Source: Acidobacteriota bacterium (lineage in GTDB: Bacteria > Acidobacteriota > Blastocatellia > Pyrinomonadales > Pyrinomonadaceae). From it: a DNA stretch of 64,000 nt. The position numbers and the translations under genes were made by a program. The notes beneath the pieces were generated by a model. It did no database searches. It saw only the letters and a list, made by a program, of their open reading frames with translations, and was not told the DNA's origin. Each line of letters begins with the position of its first letter. Positions within the stretch are counted from its first letter, which is position 1. Positions 18,584 to 27,480 of this stretch are shown in pieces. The stretch is taken from positions 744,001-808,000 of the forward strand of contig JADJOS010000001.1 of NCBI GenBank assembly GCA_016713675.1. Reading direction: 5' to 3'.

Positions 18584-19499
18584 ATGCTAAGTTTTATATT
18601 GCGCAGACTGCTGATCATTGTCCCGATGGCGTTGCTTGTCGTGACGCTGACGTGGGGCTTGATCCGCGTGTCGCCGGGCAATTTCTATTCGGGCGAAAAG
18701 AAGCTGCCGGCGGCGGTCGAGGCGAATATCCGCAAGAAATACGGGCTCGACCAACCGTGGTACACGCAGTACGGAATGATGATGTCGAACATCGTCCGCG
18801 GCGATTTTGGCGATTCGGTCAAGTATCAAGGGCAATCGGTCAACGAGATCATCCGCCGCCACCTTCCATATTCGGCGACGATCGGGATATTGGCATATTT
18901 ACTTGCCTTGATCGTCGGCCTGTCGGCAGGGACGATCGCGGCGTTGAAGCAAAACTCCGCATTCGATTACGGTTCGATGTCGCTGGCGATGCTAGGGCTG
19001 TCGGTGCCGAACTTCGTTCTCGGGCCGATACTTGTGCTGATATTTGCATTTGGCCTCTATTGGTTCCCGCCTGCCAGATGGGGCGGCGTGTCGAGTATCG
19101 TGCTGCCGGTAATAACGCTCGCCGCGATCTACGCGGCATATATCGCTCGTCTGACGCGCCGGGATGCTCGAGGTACTGCGTTCCGATTACATTCGAACGG
19201 CCCGTGCCAAAGGGCTCGATGAAAAGACCGTTCTGCTTCGTCACGCATTTCGCGGCGGTATCATTCCGGTCGTTTCGTTTACCGGGCCGGCACTTGCGGC
19301 TTTGCTCGCCGGAACTGTTGTTGTTGAGAAGGTTTTCGCCTTGCCCGGCCTTGGCGATATTTTTATTAAATCCGTATTGAACCGCGACGAGCCTCTGATC
19401 CTCGGCATCGTTGCATTTTTGTCCATACTGATCATGATCTTTAACCTAGCGGTCGACATCGCTTACGGATATCTCGATCCGCGGATCCGATATGAGTGA
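18584..19499 (+). CDS. oppB: Oligopeptide ABC transporter permease OppB, frameshifted
   Basis: Inner-membrane permease subunit. Begins MLSFILRRLLIIVPMALLVV, followed by several membrane helices and the C-terminal EAA-type loop MLEVLRSDYIRTARAKGLDE (second frame), ending in DIAYGYLDPRIRYE. The reading frame breaks at about 19154-19160: IARLTR in one frame, then AGMLEVLRSDYI in another. Adding a GC pair to the GC-alternating stretch would give IARLTRAGMLEVL, the expected family sequence, so a 2-base deletion fits better than a 1-base insertion. Total about 305 residues, normal for OppB. Its end overlaps oppC by 8 bases. Confidence 0.9.
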
Positions 19500-20454
19500 G
19501 AACGCCGAAATAGTCAAAGGTACGTCGCTGTGGCGTGACGCGTGGAAGCGCCTCAGGCGAAACCGTCTCGCGTTGGCGGGGCTGATCTTTATCACGCTGA
19601 TGGTCATCGCCGTACTTGCAGGGCCGTCGATCGTTGTCTGGACGACCGGCTATACCTACGACATGATCCCGGGCGATTCGAGTCTGGCACGTTCGCTGCC
19701 GCCTTCGCTGCAGCATCCGATGGGAACCGACGATGCCGGACGCGACATGCTCGCTCGCGTGCTGCAGGGCGGACGCATTTCACTGATGGTCGGTATAATC
19801 TCGACGATCGTATCGCTATTTGTCGGCGTCAGCTATGGTGCGATCGCCGGATTTCTCGGCGGCCGCATCGACAATCTAATGATGCGCATCGTCGACATCA
19901 TCTACGCTATTCCGTATATTTTGATCGTTATCGTCCTGCTGTCGGTCTTTGGCGGGCCGAGCACGCCCGAATGGATCAAGTGGCTCTCGACCAATATCGG
20001 CGGGGCCGGCAATCAGGCGTTGAGCCAGATATTTCTGCTGTTTTTCGCACTTGGGCTGGTGTCCTGGCTGACGATGGCACGTGTTGTCCGCGGGCAGATA
20101 TTGTCGCTCAAGAATCAGGAATTTGTACTCGCCGCACGTGCGACCGGCGTTTCGACATTCGGCATAATATTTCGCCATCTGGTGCCAAACGCGCTCGGCC
20201 CGGTGATCGTGTATGCGACACTGACGGTTCCGAGCGTGATGCTGACAGAGGCGTTCCTGTCATTCCTGGGCCTCGGCGTACAGGCACCATACGCCTCGTG
20301 GGGCAGCCTCGCCGACGCGGGCATTAGGAACCTCGCGATCTTCCCTTGGCAGCTGATCTTCCCAGGTGTGACGATGGCTCTGACGCTGTTTTCGCTGAAC
20401 TTTTTGGGCGACGGCATCCGCGATGCACTCGACCCGCAGACGAGGAAATTTTAA
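19492..20454 (+). CDS. oppC: Oligopeptide ABC transporter permease OppC
   Basis: Second inner-membrane permease. 320 residues, normal length, intact. N-terminal cytoplasmic segment with WRDAWKRLRRNRLALAGLIF, then a periplasmic loop containing HPMGTDDAGRDMLARVLQGG, which is diagnostic of the OppC/DppC family. The C-terminal region carries the ATPase-contact loop (LAARATGVSTFGIIFRHLVP) and ends LGDGIRDALDPQTRKF. Overlaps oppB by 8 bases. The next transporter gene, oppD, is displaced by about 1 kb because a TPR/TonB-C gene lies between them. Confidence 0.95.
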   Translation: MSENAEIVKGTSLWRDAWKRLRRNRLALAGLIFITLMVIAVLAGPSIVVWTTGYTYDMIPGDSSLARSLPPSLQHPMGTDDAGRDMLARVLQGGRISLMVGIISTIVSLFVGVSYGAIAGFLGGRIDNLMMRIVDIIYAIPYILIVIVLLSVFGGPSTPEWIKWLSTNIGGAGNQALSQIFLLFFALGLVSWLTMARVVRGQILSLKNQEFVLAARATGVSTFGIIFRHLVPNALGPVIVYATLTVPSVMLTEAFLSFLGLGVQAPYASWGSLADAGIRNLAIFPWQLIFPGVTMALTLFSLNFLGDGIRDALDPQTRKF

Positions 20455-20478
20455 TTGATGGGCAGCAACGGCATGATA
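20444..20478 (+). repeat. Left copy of a 35-bp imperfect direct repeat (ghost of the oppD start)
   Basis: Aligns without gaps to 21483-21517 with 28 of 35 bases identical. The right copy spans the oppD start codon; the left copy has an ATG at the same place (20458) followed by codons for MGSNGMIA, against MNNSGTIL in oppD, then runs out of similarity. It follows the oppC stop directly. It looks like a decayed duplicate of the oppD initiation region created when the gene at 20496-21458 arrived. Confidence 0.6.
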
Positions 20479-20495
20479 GCATCAGATTTCAGATC

Positions 20496-21458
20496 ATGAG
20501 ATCAATAATTCCCATCTTGATACTCTTGTTCGTTTGCTCTTCGTACGGGCAGGCGACGGCAAAGGCGGACCTGAGCAGGCTTAACGCAGAGCTCGCTGCT
20601 GCCTACAAGTCCAAAGATCTGGACGCCGCACTCGGGATCGCCGTGCAAGTTGCCGAGCTCAGCAGTTCGGTCTACGGAAAAGAGCATTTCCAGACCGGTG
20701 TTGCAATCGAAAATGTCGGGATAATATATCAGGAAAAGAAAAAATACCGCGAAGCGTTGGATCGTCTGGAGAACGCGAAACGCATCTTCGAAACCGACAT
20801 CGCTGCAAACAAGGCAAAGATCCTCAACCTGATCTCAAGGATGTCGATAGTTTGTTTTCAAAAGGAAGATAAGAAATGTGAGTCTATTTACTTGTCGAAG
20901 GCCCTTGAGTTTGCCAGATCCAATTTTGGACCGGAAAGCAAAGAGACACTTTTGCCTACGATGGATATCGCGACCCGCAATAGTATTGCCGGTGATTTCG
21001 ACAGTGCTCGTGTGTCCTTTCTGTCAGCGTTTAGGATCGCGTCGCTCAATTTTGGCCCGACGAGCAAAGAAGTCGACAAGGTCGGTGATGCGGTCAAATG
21101 TGCATACGGGCGGGACACGACCCCGGATTCAGCCAAGTATGACTCGTTTACCAAGGAGCAATTCCAGATACTCGGTATCAAGCGAAACGACATTTCGACC
21201 TTGAATAAGGACGCACTTTTCCTTTACGAACCGGCATACCCAAAATATGTTTGGCTTATCGGGCGTGGAAAGGTGATCGTCAAGGTCATGATCGGCGAAG
21301 ACGGTTTGGTCGAAGAAGCAAGATCGATCTGCGGCGTGTCAAAAGACCTGGCTGAGATCGCAGAGAAGGCGGCGATGAAGTGTAAGTTTCGCCCAACTAT
21401 TGTTGACGGAAAGCCGGTTAAAACGAGCGGTGCGATCGAATATAATTTCGGTTCATAA
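20496..21458 (+). CDS. Exported TPR-like protein with TonB C-terminal domain, inside the opp operon
   Basis: 320 residues from ATG 20496 (MRSIIPILILLFVCSSYGQA, a signal peptide); an in-frame upstream extension lacks a signal and overlaps oppC, so it is not used. Residues about 25-215 are TPR-like helices (repeated pairs such as VYGKEHFQTGVAIENVGIIY and FGPESKETLLPTMDIA). The last 75 or so residues, from YPKYVWLIGRGKVIVKVMIG to YNFGS, match the TonB C-terminal fold: a G.V...V.I...G.V..A pattern with FRPTIVDGKPVKTSG. There is no membrane anchor beyond the signal, so it is not a classical TonB. It interrupts the oppC-oppD order, flanked by a 35-bp imperfect direct repeat. Role unknown. Confidence 0.75.
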   Translation: MRSIIPILILLFVCSSYGQATAKADLSRLNAELAAAYKSKDLDAALGIAVQVAELSSSVYGKEHFQTGVAIENVGIIYQEKKKYREALDRLENAKRIFETDIAANKAKILNLISRMSIVCFQKEDKKCESIYLSKALEFARSNFGPESKETLLPTMDIATRNSIAGDFDSARVSFLSAFRIASLNFGPTSKEVDKVGDAVKCAYGRDTTPDSAKYDSFTKEQFQILGIKRNDISTLNKDALFLYEPAYPKYVWLIGRGKVIVKVMIGEDGLVEEARSICGVSKDLAEIAEKAAMKCKFRPTIVDGKPVKTSGAIEYNFGS

Positions 21459-21482
21459 TGCGCGGGTGCCGAGCCCGGATGC

Positions 21483-21517
21483 GGAAATTCTAATTGATGA
21501 ACAACAGCGGCACAATA
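21483..21517 (+). repeat. Right copy of the 35-bp imperfect direct repeat, spanning the oppD start
   Basis: Partner of 20444-20478. This copy contains the functional ATG of oppD at 21497. The seven differences between the copies are mostly transitions and fall mainly in the coding part. Confidence 0.6.
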
Positions 21518-22522
21518 TTGTCTGTCGATGGCTTGAGGACCTATTTCCACACCGAAGACGGCGTGGTCAAGGCCGTCGACGGCATTTCGTTTGAATTGCA
21601 AAAGGGCGAGACGCTTGGCATTGTAGGCGAATCGGGATCCGGTAAATCGGTGACGAACCTGTCGGTGATGCGGCTGATACCCGAACCTCCGGGCGAGATC
21701 GCGGGCGGCAAGGTCGTATTTGACGGCATCGATGTTCTGGATCTGCCGATCGATGAAGTGCGAAAGATCCGCGGGCGGCGGATAGCGATGATCTTTCAGG
21801 ACCCGATGACGTCGCTCAACCCGTTCCTTAAGATCTCGAAACAATTGATGGAGGTGACGCAGCTTCATCTCGGGCATACAAAGCAACAGGCTCGCGAACA
21901 CGCCATCAAGATGCTCAAGACGGTCGGCATCTCAGACGCCGAACAGCGTATCGATAGCTATCCGCACGAGTTCTCAGGCGGTATGCGTCAGCGTGTGATG
22001 ATCGCGATCGCATTGAGCTGCGACCCCGAATTGCTAATCGCCGACGAACCGACAACTGCTCTCGACGTGACGATTCAGGCCCAGATACTCGAATTGATCA
22101 AAGATCTAAGAACGCGAATGGGTACGAGCGTGATCCTGATCACGCACGACCTCGGCGTCGTCGCCGGAATGACCGACAAGATCATCGTGATGTATGCAGG
22201 CAAGGTTTTCGAACAAGCACCAACGCGTGAGCTGTTCGCGACGCCTGCGAATCCATATACAAAAGGCCTGCTTCGCAGCGTGCCAGATCCGGCACACGAG
22301 CAAGGCAAAGAACTGTATCAAATTCCGGGCCTGCCGCCTGATGTCGCTCATCTTCCGCCCGGCTGTCCGTTTGCCGAGCGATGCGATCGGGCCGAGGATA
22401 TTTGCCGTCGCGAATTTCCGCCGTTCGTCGAGATAAATGCGGATCATCACTCACTTTGCCATTTTGCCGGAGACGTTTATCGGGAATCAAAGACCGATGC
22501 TGCCGATAGGGCCGCCAACTAA
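21497..22522 (+). CDS. oppD: Oligopeptide ABC transporter ATP-binding protein OppD
   Basis: Cytoplasmic ATPase of the peptide importer, 341 residues, normal length. Walker A GESGSGKS, Q-loop MIFQDPMTSLNPF, signature FSGGMRQRVMIA, Walker B LLIADEPTTALDVT and switch ITHDLGVV. The C-terminal oligopeptide-specific extension with its cysteine cluster (PPGCPFAERCDRAEDICRREFP, then HHSLCHF) matches the iron-sulfur-binding-like tail of OppD/DppD proteins. ATG 21497 is chosen over the adjacent TTG at 21494. A lipoprotein gene follows 4 bases after the stop, and oppF comes after that. Confidence 0.95.
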   Translation: MNNSGTILSVDGLRTYFHTEDGVVKAVDGISFELQKGETLGIVGESGSGKSVTNLSVMRLIPEPPGEIAGGKVVFDGIDVLDLPIDEVRKIRGRRIAMIFQDPMTSLNPFLKISKQLMEVTQLHLGHTKQQAREHAIKMLKTVGISDAEQRIDSYPHEFSGGMRQRVMIAIALSCDPELLIADEPTTALDVTIQAQILELIKDLRTRMGTSVILITHDLGVVAGMTDKIIVMYAGKVFEQAPTRELFATPANPYTKGLLRSVPDPAHEQGKELYQIPGLPPDVAHLPPGCPFAERCDRAEDICRREFPPFVEINADHHSLCHFAGDVYRESKTDAADRAAN

Positions 22523-22526
22523 AATT

Positions 22527-23177
22527 ATGAAAAAGATCATTCTTCCGCTCTTGATCCTGCTGATCGCAGGCCTCGGCTGTTCAAAATTCAAAGAATTGAC
22601 GGGCGGAACCGGAGGCGGCGGTTCGTCGAGCAGCTCATCGACCGCGGGAGCCGATCCAAAGGCTGATATCAGTAGTGCGGCGAACAAGTTCATCGCTCTT
22701 CAGTCTTTTTCCGCAAAAATGGAGGGAATGGGCCAGACCGAGATCAAGTCGCAAGTCGATTACGTCGCTCCGGACCGTTTTCACGTTACATATCTCGGCG
22801 GAACCGGCGCCGGGATCGAAATGATCATGATCGGCGATCAAATGTACATGAAGTCCGGCGGCAAGTGGACGAAATCGCCGGGAACTGCCGGCTCGATCCC
22901 GACGCTTCGCGATTCGTTTACCGAGGAGGGATTAAAGAGCCTGTCCGAGCCTAAATTCGATGGCGAAGAAACGGTCGACGGCAAACCGGCGTACGTTTAC
23001 AGCTTTAAGAATAAAACGCCGAAAGGTGATTTCGGTTTTAACTGCAAGATGTGGGTCGGCAAACAGTCGGGCTTGCCGATGAAGATCTATGCCACGTACG
23101 ACAACGGCGTGCTCAAAAATATGACTGTCAATTACGATACCGAGTCTAAGGTCACGATCGAAGCGCCGATACAATAG
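22527..23177 (+). CDS. Lipoprotein with LolA/LppX-like fold features
   Basis: 216 residues from ATG 22527, preceded by the oppD stop at 4 bases. Lipobox LIAGLGC gives a lipid-anchored mature protein, followed by a Gly/Ser-rich linker. The rest (FSAKMEGMGQTEIKSQVDYV, FHVTYLGG, IEMIMIGDQMYMKSGGKWTK, DGKPAYVYSFKN) has the strand-rich pattern of proteins in the LolA/LppX superfamily, which hold lipid or hydrophobic ligands in a half-barrel. It is placed between oppD and oppF and was probably translated with them. Whether it aids peptide uptake is not known. Confidence 0.7.
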   Translation: MKKIILPLLILLIAGLGCSKFKELTGGTGGGGSSSSSSTAGADPKADISSAANKFIALQSFSAKMEGMGQTEIKSQVDYVAPDRFHVTYLGGTGAGIEMIMIGDQMYMKSGGKWTKSPGTAGSIPTLRDSFTEEGLKSLSEPKFDGEETVDGKPAYVYSFKNKTPKGDFGFNCKMWVGKQSGLPMKIYATYDNGVLKNMTVNYDTESKVTIEAPIQ

Positions 23178-23190
23178 TTGCCGAAAAGGA

Positions 23191-24438
23191 ATGGAAACGA
23201 ACGAAAACAACCTGATATCGATCCGGGATCTCGAAGTCTATTACCGCTCCGGCGGCGGCCTGTTCAGTGCCGCAAAAACGGTCAAAGCCGTGGACGGCGT
23301 GTCGCTCGACATCAAAAAAGGTGAGACTCTGGGCCTTGTCGGCGAATCGGGCTGCGGCAAATCGACGCTGGGCAAAGCGATCCTGAGGCTGACCGAACCT
23401 ACTGGCGGACAGGTTTTCTATAACGGTAAAAATCTCGTAGATGATCTGCGGTATTTGGAAATGTTCCAAAAGATCTCAAATGTTTTCGTCTATTTTGGAG
23501 CAATTTCGCTAATACTCTTATTCGCAGGTTTTATCTTTTCAGCTTATTTGCCGACGTCATTTTTCTATCCGATGACGCTGGTACTAGTTGGTGTGGCGGT
23601 ACTGAGTATATTTTTGATAATAGTCATCTTTTTGGTGCAGTCCGTCGCTCATTATCTTTCACAACGAAAGATGCGTGATAAACGGAAAGAACTGCAGATG
23701 ATCTTTCAGGATCCTTATGCCTCGCTCAATCCGCGAATGACGGTCGGCAATATCATCGGCGAACCGATCCGTACGTTTGGCATCGGCGGCGGCTCGGTCG
23801 ATGCCCGAGTTCAGGAATTGATGGAGACCGTCGGCCTCTCGCGACGATTTGCGAAACGTTATCCGCACGAATTCTCAGGCGGCCAGCGTCAGCGTATCGG
23901 TATAGCTCGAGCTCTCGCCGTCGATCCGGAGTTCATTGTCGCTGACGAACCGATCTCGGCTCTCGATGTCTCGATCCAGGCCCAGATAATGAACCTGATG
24001 GAACGGCTCCAGGGTGAAAAGGACCTGACATACCTCTTTATCTCGCACGACCTGCGTGCCGTCCGCCACTTGTCGGATCGTGTCGCGGTGATGTATCTCG
24101 GCCGCATCGTTGAGCTTGCCGGCGGCAAAGAGATCTACCGCAACCCGTTGATGCCGTACACTCAGGCACTGATCTCAGCAGTTCCCGTCCCTGATCCTGA
24201 GATCGAAGCCAAACGAGAACGTATCATCCTGAAAGGCGATGTCCCCTCGCCGATCGATCCGCCCCGAGGCTGTCATTTTCACACACGCTGCCAGTTTGCG
24301 ATCCCTGAGTGCTCGGCCGCGTCGCCAAAACTCGTTGAGATCAAACCGCTCCACTTCGCAGCCTGCATGCGAATCAACGCCGAAAACCCAAACATAGCCG
24401 AAAACGCCGCCCAAGGACTCGGAGCTATCGGCTCATAA
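23191..24438 (+). CDS. oppF: Oligopeptide ABC transporter ATP-binding protein OppF with an internal membrane insertion
   Basis: 415 residues. Walker A GESGCGKS (51-58), Q-loop [13 protein letters not shown] (Gln173), signature [12 protein letters not shown], Walker [15 protein letters not shown], switch His in ISHDLRAV, and a Cys-containing tail ([15 protein letters not shown]). Between Walker A and the Q-loop, residues about 84-162 (nt 23440-23676) form an extra block with two strongly hydrophobic stretches, about 98-120 and 126-152, flanked by basic residues ([14 protein letters not shown]). OppF normally has only about 15 residues here. The insertion is in frame and looks richer in A+T than its surroundings. 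All catalytic motifs are intact, so the ATPase may still work, tethered to the membrane. Confidence 0.9.
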   Translation: METNENNLISIRDLEVYYRSGGGLFSAAKTVKAVDGVSLDIKKGETLGLVGESGCGKSTLGKAILRLTEPTGGQVFYNGKNLVDDLRYLEMFQKISNVFVYFGAISLILLFAGFIFSAYLPTSFFYPMTLVLVGVAVLSIFLIIVIFLVQSVAHYLSQRKMRDKRKELQMIFQDPYASLNPRMTVGNIIGEPIRTFGIGGGSVDARVQELMETVGLSRRFAKRYPHEFSGGQRQRIGIARALAVDPEFIVADEPISALDVSIQAQIMNLMERLQGEKDLTYLFISHDLRAVRHLSDRVAVMYLGRIVELAGGKEIYRNPLMPYTQALISAVPVPDPEIEAKRERIILKGDVPSPIDPPRGCHFHTRCQFAIPECSAASPKLVEIKPLHFAACMRINAENPNIAENAAQGLGAIGS

Positions 24439-24442
24439 ACAG

Positions 24443-24471
24443 AAAAAGAGGCCCGTTTCGGAGCCTCCTTT
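24443..24471. terminator. Bidirectional intrinsic terminator between oppF and DUF2383 gene
   Basis: A GC-rich stem (GAGGCCCG / CGGAGCCTC, loop TTT, one bulge) at 24448-24467 is preceded by AAAAA and followed by CTTTC. It lies between convergent genes and can serve both strands; the U-run is better on the minus strand. Confidence 0.6.
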
Positions 24472-24501
24472 CGTTGCTGAACATTTTTTCAAATGATCCA
24501 T

Positions 24502-25026
24502 CTATGGTGTTGCCGATCTTGCTTCAGCGTTTCTCAGGGCCTTTATGCGGTTGTGGGCGGCCAGTACAGCATGCGACTGCTGGGCGACGACATCGGCGAT
24601 GTTCGTCGGCAAAGCGGTGTTCAAAGCGTCGGCGTATGCTTCTTTGGCGTAGTCTTCGCCTCGTTCGCATTCATTGAGGATCGCTTTTTCGTCTTTGCCT
24701 GTCACCAGCGATTTGATGTCCATCCATCCGCGGTGAACGGCGGCACTCAAACTGCCCGACTTTTCAGGATCGCCGCCAAGCGACCGAACCAGTTCCTGCA
24801 GAACGCCGACAAAATCGGCACGCTGCTGCGAAAATTCGTAGAATACCGTTTTCAGCTCAGACCGCTCGATGCCTTCGGCGGCCACCTTAAAGCCTTCTTG
24901 ACCGTCCTTGCAGGTCTCGATCAGACCGTTGAGCTTTGAGATGACGTCATCATTCGACGCTGTCGCGTCGTATAACGGAATTGCATCTGTCGTCATTGGC
25001 TTAGTTGCTTCGTAATCGTTGATCAT
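24502..25026 (-). CDS. DUF2383/PA2169-family four-helix-bundle protein
   Basis: 174 residues. The segment DVISKLNGLIETCKDGQEGF starts the DUF2383 domain, and the ferritin-like helices follow (AAEGIERSELKTVFYEFSQQ, VLQELVRSLGGDPEKSGS, GWMDIKSLVTGKDEKAILNE, CERGEDYAKEAYADALN). Family members are small cytoplasmic proteins linked by regulation to stress and stationary phase; their biochemical role is not settled. No signal peptide. The gene is transcribed alone toward the terminator after oppF. A 20-bp palindrome lies 85 bases upstream of its start and could be its operator. Confidence 0.82.
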   Translation of the reverse strand: MINDYEATKPMTTDAIPLYDATASNDDVISKLNGLIETCKDGQEGFKVAAEGIERSELKTVFYEFSQQRADFVGVLQELVRSLGGDPEKSGSLSAAVHRGWMDIKSLVTGKDEKAILNECERGEDYAKEAYADALNTALPTNIADVVAQQSHAVLAAHNRIKALRNAEARSATP

Positions 25027-25110
25027 ATCTATTCCCTCCCTAAAAAATCTATTACATTTTTGAAATGCGACTTTGTCACAACCAAATATTATTAAGTATT
25101 GCCGAAAATG

Positions 25111-25130
25111 AATGTTCGGTATCGAACATT
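25111..25130. promoter_or_regulatory. Palindrome, possible operator between DUF2383 and GGDEF genes
   Basis: AATGTTCG-GTAT-CGAACATT: eight-base perfect arms with a four-base spacer. It is 85 bases upstream of the minus-strand DUF2383 start and about 190 bases upstream of the PocR-GAF-GGDEF start. A dimeric regulator could read both directions. The GTTC...GAAC orientation is inverted relative to the Firmicute LexA box. Which protein binds it is unknown. The rest of the 25027-25321 spacer holds no gene that I can see. Confidence 0.4.
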
Positions 25131-25321
25131 TGGGGGAAATTGGACGGCTTTGTCACCGCCGCACCGGATGAAGGATCAAAACGATGCCGTCGATGGCAAA
25201 TTCCCATTTTTTCGTGAAATGCGGCCTCCATTAGCCGTTTAAGCTTGCTACAGAACGTGAATTTGCGGTGATGAGTCAGGCGTATTTGCCGGCGATCACG
25301 ACGTATTATTTCTAATAAACG

Positions 25322-27472
25322 ATGAGTGTTCATCAGGAAATTCCGAGCCGATTGGTGCTGGACCGCCTCGCGGACGAGAGCGGCTTGGCCATTGCCATTG
25401 TCGACTCCAGCGGGATCGAGACCTCGGCGTCGAACAACAATTCGATCTGCCGAACGCTCAATCCGGACGGAGAGATCGCGGGCCGCTGCGTCGATTTTTG
25501 CGGCAGGGCTCTTGAAAAATCGACTGAATTGGGCAGAAGCGTTGGGTTCGTCTGCCATGCGGGGCTCGACTGCCGGGCGGTGGCGATGACGAGCGATGAA
25601 CGGCCTGTGGCGGCGATCGTCGGAAGAACTTTCATCAAGTCTGAGAATTACCGCCGTGCGACTGAACGAGCAATGAAGGGTGATTGGCAAGGACACTCGC
25701 CAGCCAAACTGTTCGAAAATGTCCTGCTTTCGGGGTCAACGGCACAGATCGATAAGACGATGGATCAGCTGGTCGATCTCGCCGTTACGATCGAAACGGC
25801 CGAGGCTGAGCACGAGATCGCCGTAGAAACGCCGATCAAGAAACCGGTCATTTCATTTGAACGAACTCAGGACCAGATCGCAGTTCTGGCCGAAAAGCTT
25901 AACGAAGACAGAGCGGAAAAGCCTCAGTTCCCGGACGCCGAGCGTTACCTTGGCCAAATATCAGAACCGGCTGCGGAACCGCAGGCAGAGCCCATTGTTG
26001 AACGCTCAAGCGACGTTGCTGCGTGGCGTTCATTTTTTGGCTCGCTACTCAGCAAAGAATATTTGCCCGCTTGCGACGCGATCCTGCAATTTCTCGCTAG
26101 CCACTACGGCTTTCGTTCCCTTGTCTGGCTCGAACGCCGTACCACGCGGTTCGAAGATCTAACCGGCTACGGCGCACTCGAAGGCAGAAAAGTGAAGCTC
26201 GGCATCGCCCTCGACGATCCGCGTCTGCCTGAGGCAGTCGCCGCGGAGATGCCGGTCGAACTCGTCGAACGCACAAAGGACCCGATGCGATCGCGGACGT
26301 TGTGTCTATTTCCGGTTCCGATCGGGAGCGACATCCCGTCGGCACTCGCCATCCTTGATCCGATCAAGGATGAAAAGACCAAACATCAGATCGCACGGCT
26401 GTGCCATTCCGTCGCACCTCAATTGGAGATCCTGCGGTTGCGGGGCGAGGTATCGCGGCGTGATTCACTCGCCCGTGCCGTTCGCAAATTCAGCGACAGC
26501 CTCAAAACGGTCGATACGGACGATTTTTGGATGCATCTGACGCTGACATCGGCCGAGCTGCTCCAGTCGGAACGTGCATCACTGCTGGTGCTCGACGAAA
26601 GGTCAGGTTTGCTCGAGATCAAGGCCGCCGTCGGAGCTCATGCCGATGTTTCGGCTGATCCTGATCCGGGAAGACGCGTGTCACAGATCGTTTTTGAAAA
26701 AGGTAAGCCTGCGGTGGTTGCCGACGTCTCGACCACAGGCCTGTTGCCCGCCCCTGATGATCGGCGCTATAAGACCTCGTCATTTATCAGTTCGCCTATC
26801 ACTCTCGGCGAACGAAACATCGCGGTAATAAATTTTACCGACAAGGCGAGCGGAGCAAATTTTGACAAGACGGATCTGGAATTGATCCGTGCGATCATAC
26901 CGCAGATCGCCGTTGCGATCGACCGAGCCGGTTTGAAGGAGCGTGCCGGAGAATTTGAACAGCTCGCCGTCACCGACGCTCTGACCGGATTGCTCAATCG
27001 CCGGTACATCGAGGAACGCCTGCTCGAAGAAGTGAAGCGGTCGAACCGTCACGGCTATCCAATGAGTTTTCTGATGCTCGATGTCGATCATTTTAAGTCG
27101 TACAATGACAATTTTGGCCATCCGGCGGGCGACGAGGCGTTGAAACTCGTAGCCAATGTCGTACGCGATACGCTTCGCGGAGCTGACGTCGCGGCGAGGT
27201 TCGGCGGCGAAGAATTTGCCATCTTGCTGCCGCAAACGACCGATGACGAAGCTGCAATGATCGCTGAACGTATCCGCAGCAATATTGAACAGACCCAGTT
27301 TCCGAATCGTGCGGTGACGGTCAGCATTGGTGTTGCTAGCTGTTCGAGCGAACTTTGCTCTGTTAAAGGCCTGATCCAGGCGGCTGACGACGCTCTTTAC
27401 GACGCAAAGCACAAGGGCCGAAACAGCGTCCGGCTGTTTGCCGATATGCCGGGCCGTGAGGGCCACCATTAG
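25322..27472 (+). CDS. PocR-domain/GAF/GGDEF diguanylate cyclase
   Basis: 716 residues, cytoplasmic. Residues about 1-120 resemble the PocR ligand-sensing domain, with a cysteine set in SICRTLNPDG, GRCVDFCGRAL and VCHAGLDCRAVAM. A Glu/Ala-rich linker and a weak GAF-like segment (about 235-385) precede a clearer GAF domain (about 390-545, SERASLLVLDERSGLLEIKA). The C-terminal GGDEF domain starts near LAVTDALTGLLNRRY. The active loop is GGEEF (628-632), an accepted active variant, and RGAD (619-622) five residues upstream matches the RxxD inhibitory site. So this should make c-di-GMP and be product-inhibited. First of four same-strand signalling genes; 8 bases separate it from the next. Confidence 0.88.
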   Translation: MSVHQEIPSRLVLDRLADESGLAIAIVDSSGIETSASNNNSICRTLNPDGEIAGRCVDFCGRALEKSTELGRSVGFVCHAGLDCRAVAMTSDERPVAAIVGRTFIKSENYRRATERAMKGDWQGHSPAKLFENVLLSGSTAQIDKTMDQLVDLAVTIETAEAEHEIAVETPIKKPVISFERTQDQIAVLAEKLNEDRAEKPQFPDAERYLGQISEPAAEPQAEPIVERSSDVAAWRSFFGSLLSKEYLPACDAILQFLASHYGFRSLVWLERRTTRFEDLTGYGALEGRKVKLGIALDDPRLPEAVAAEMPVELVERTKDPMRSRTLCLFPVPIGSDIPSALAILDPIKDEKTKHQIARLCHSVAPQLEILRLRGEVSRRDSLARAVRKFSDSLKTVDTDDFWMHLTLTSAELLQSERASLLVLDERSGLLEIKAAVGAHADVSADPDPGRRVSQIVFEKGKPAVVADVSTTGLLPAPDDRRYKTSSFISSPITLGERNIAVINFTDKASGANFDKTDLELIRAIIPQIAVAIDRAGLKERAGEFEQLAVTDALTGLLNRRYIEERLLEEVKRSNRHGYPMSFLMLDVDHFKSYNDNFGHPAGDEALKLVANVVRDTLRGADVAARFGGEEFAILLPQTTDDEAAMIAERIRSNIEQTQFPNRAVTVSIGVASCSSELCSVKGLIQAADDALYDAKHKGRNSVRLFADMPGREGHH

Positions 27473-27480
27473 ATCTATTG

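Noticed and set aside
25111..25130. LexA/SOS box
   Set aside because: The half-sites are GTTC...GAAC with six bases between, the reverse of the Firmicute GAAC-N4-GTTC box; no SOS gene is adjacent.
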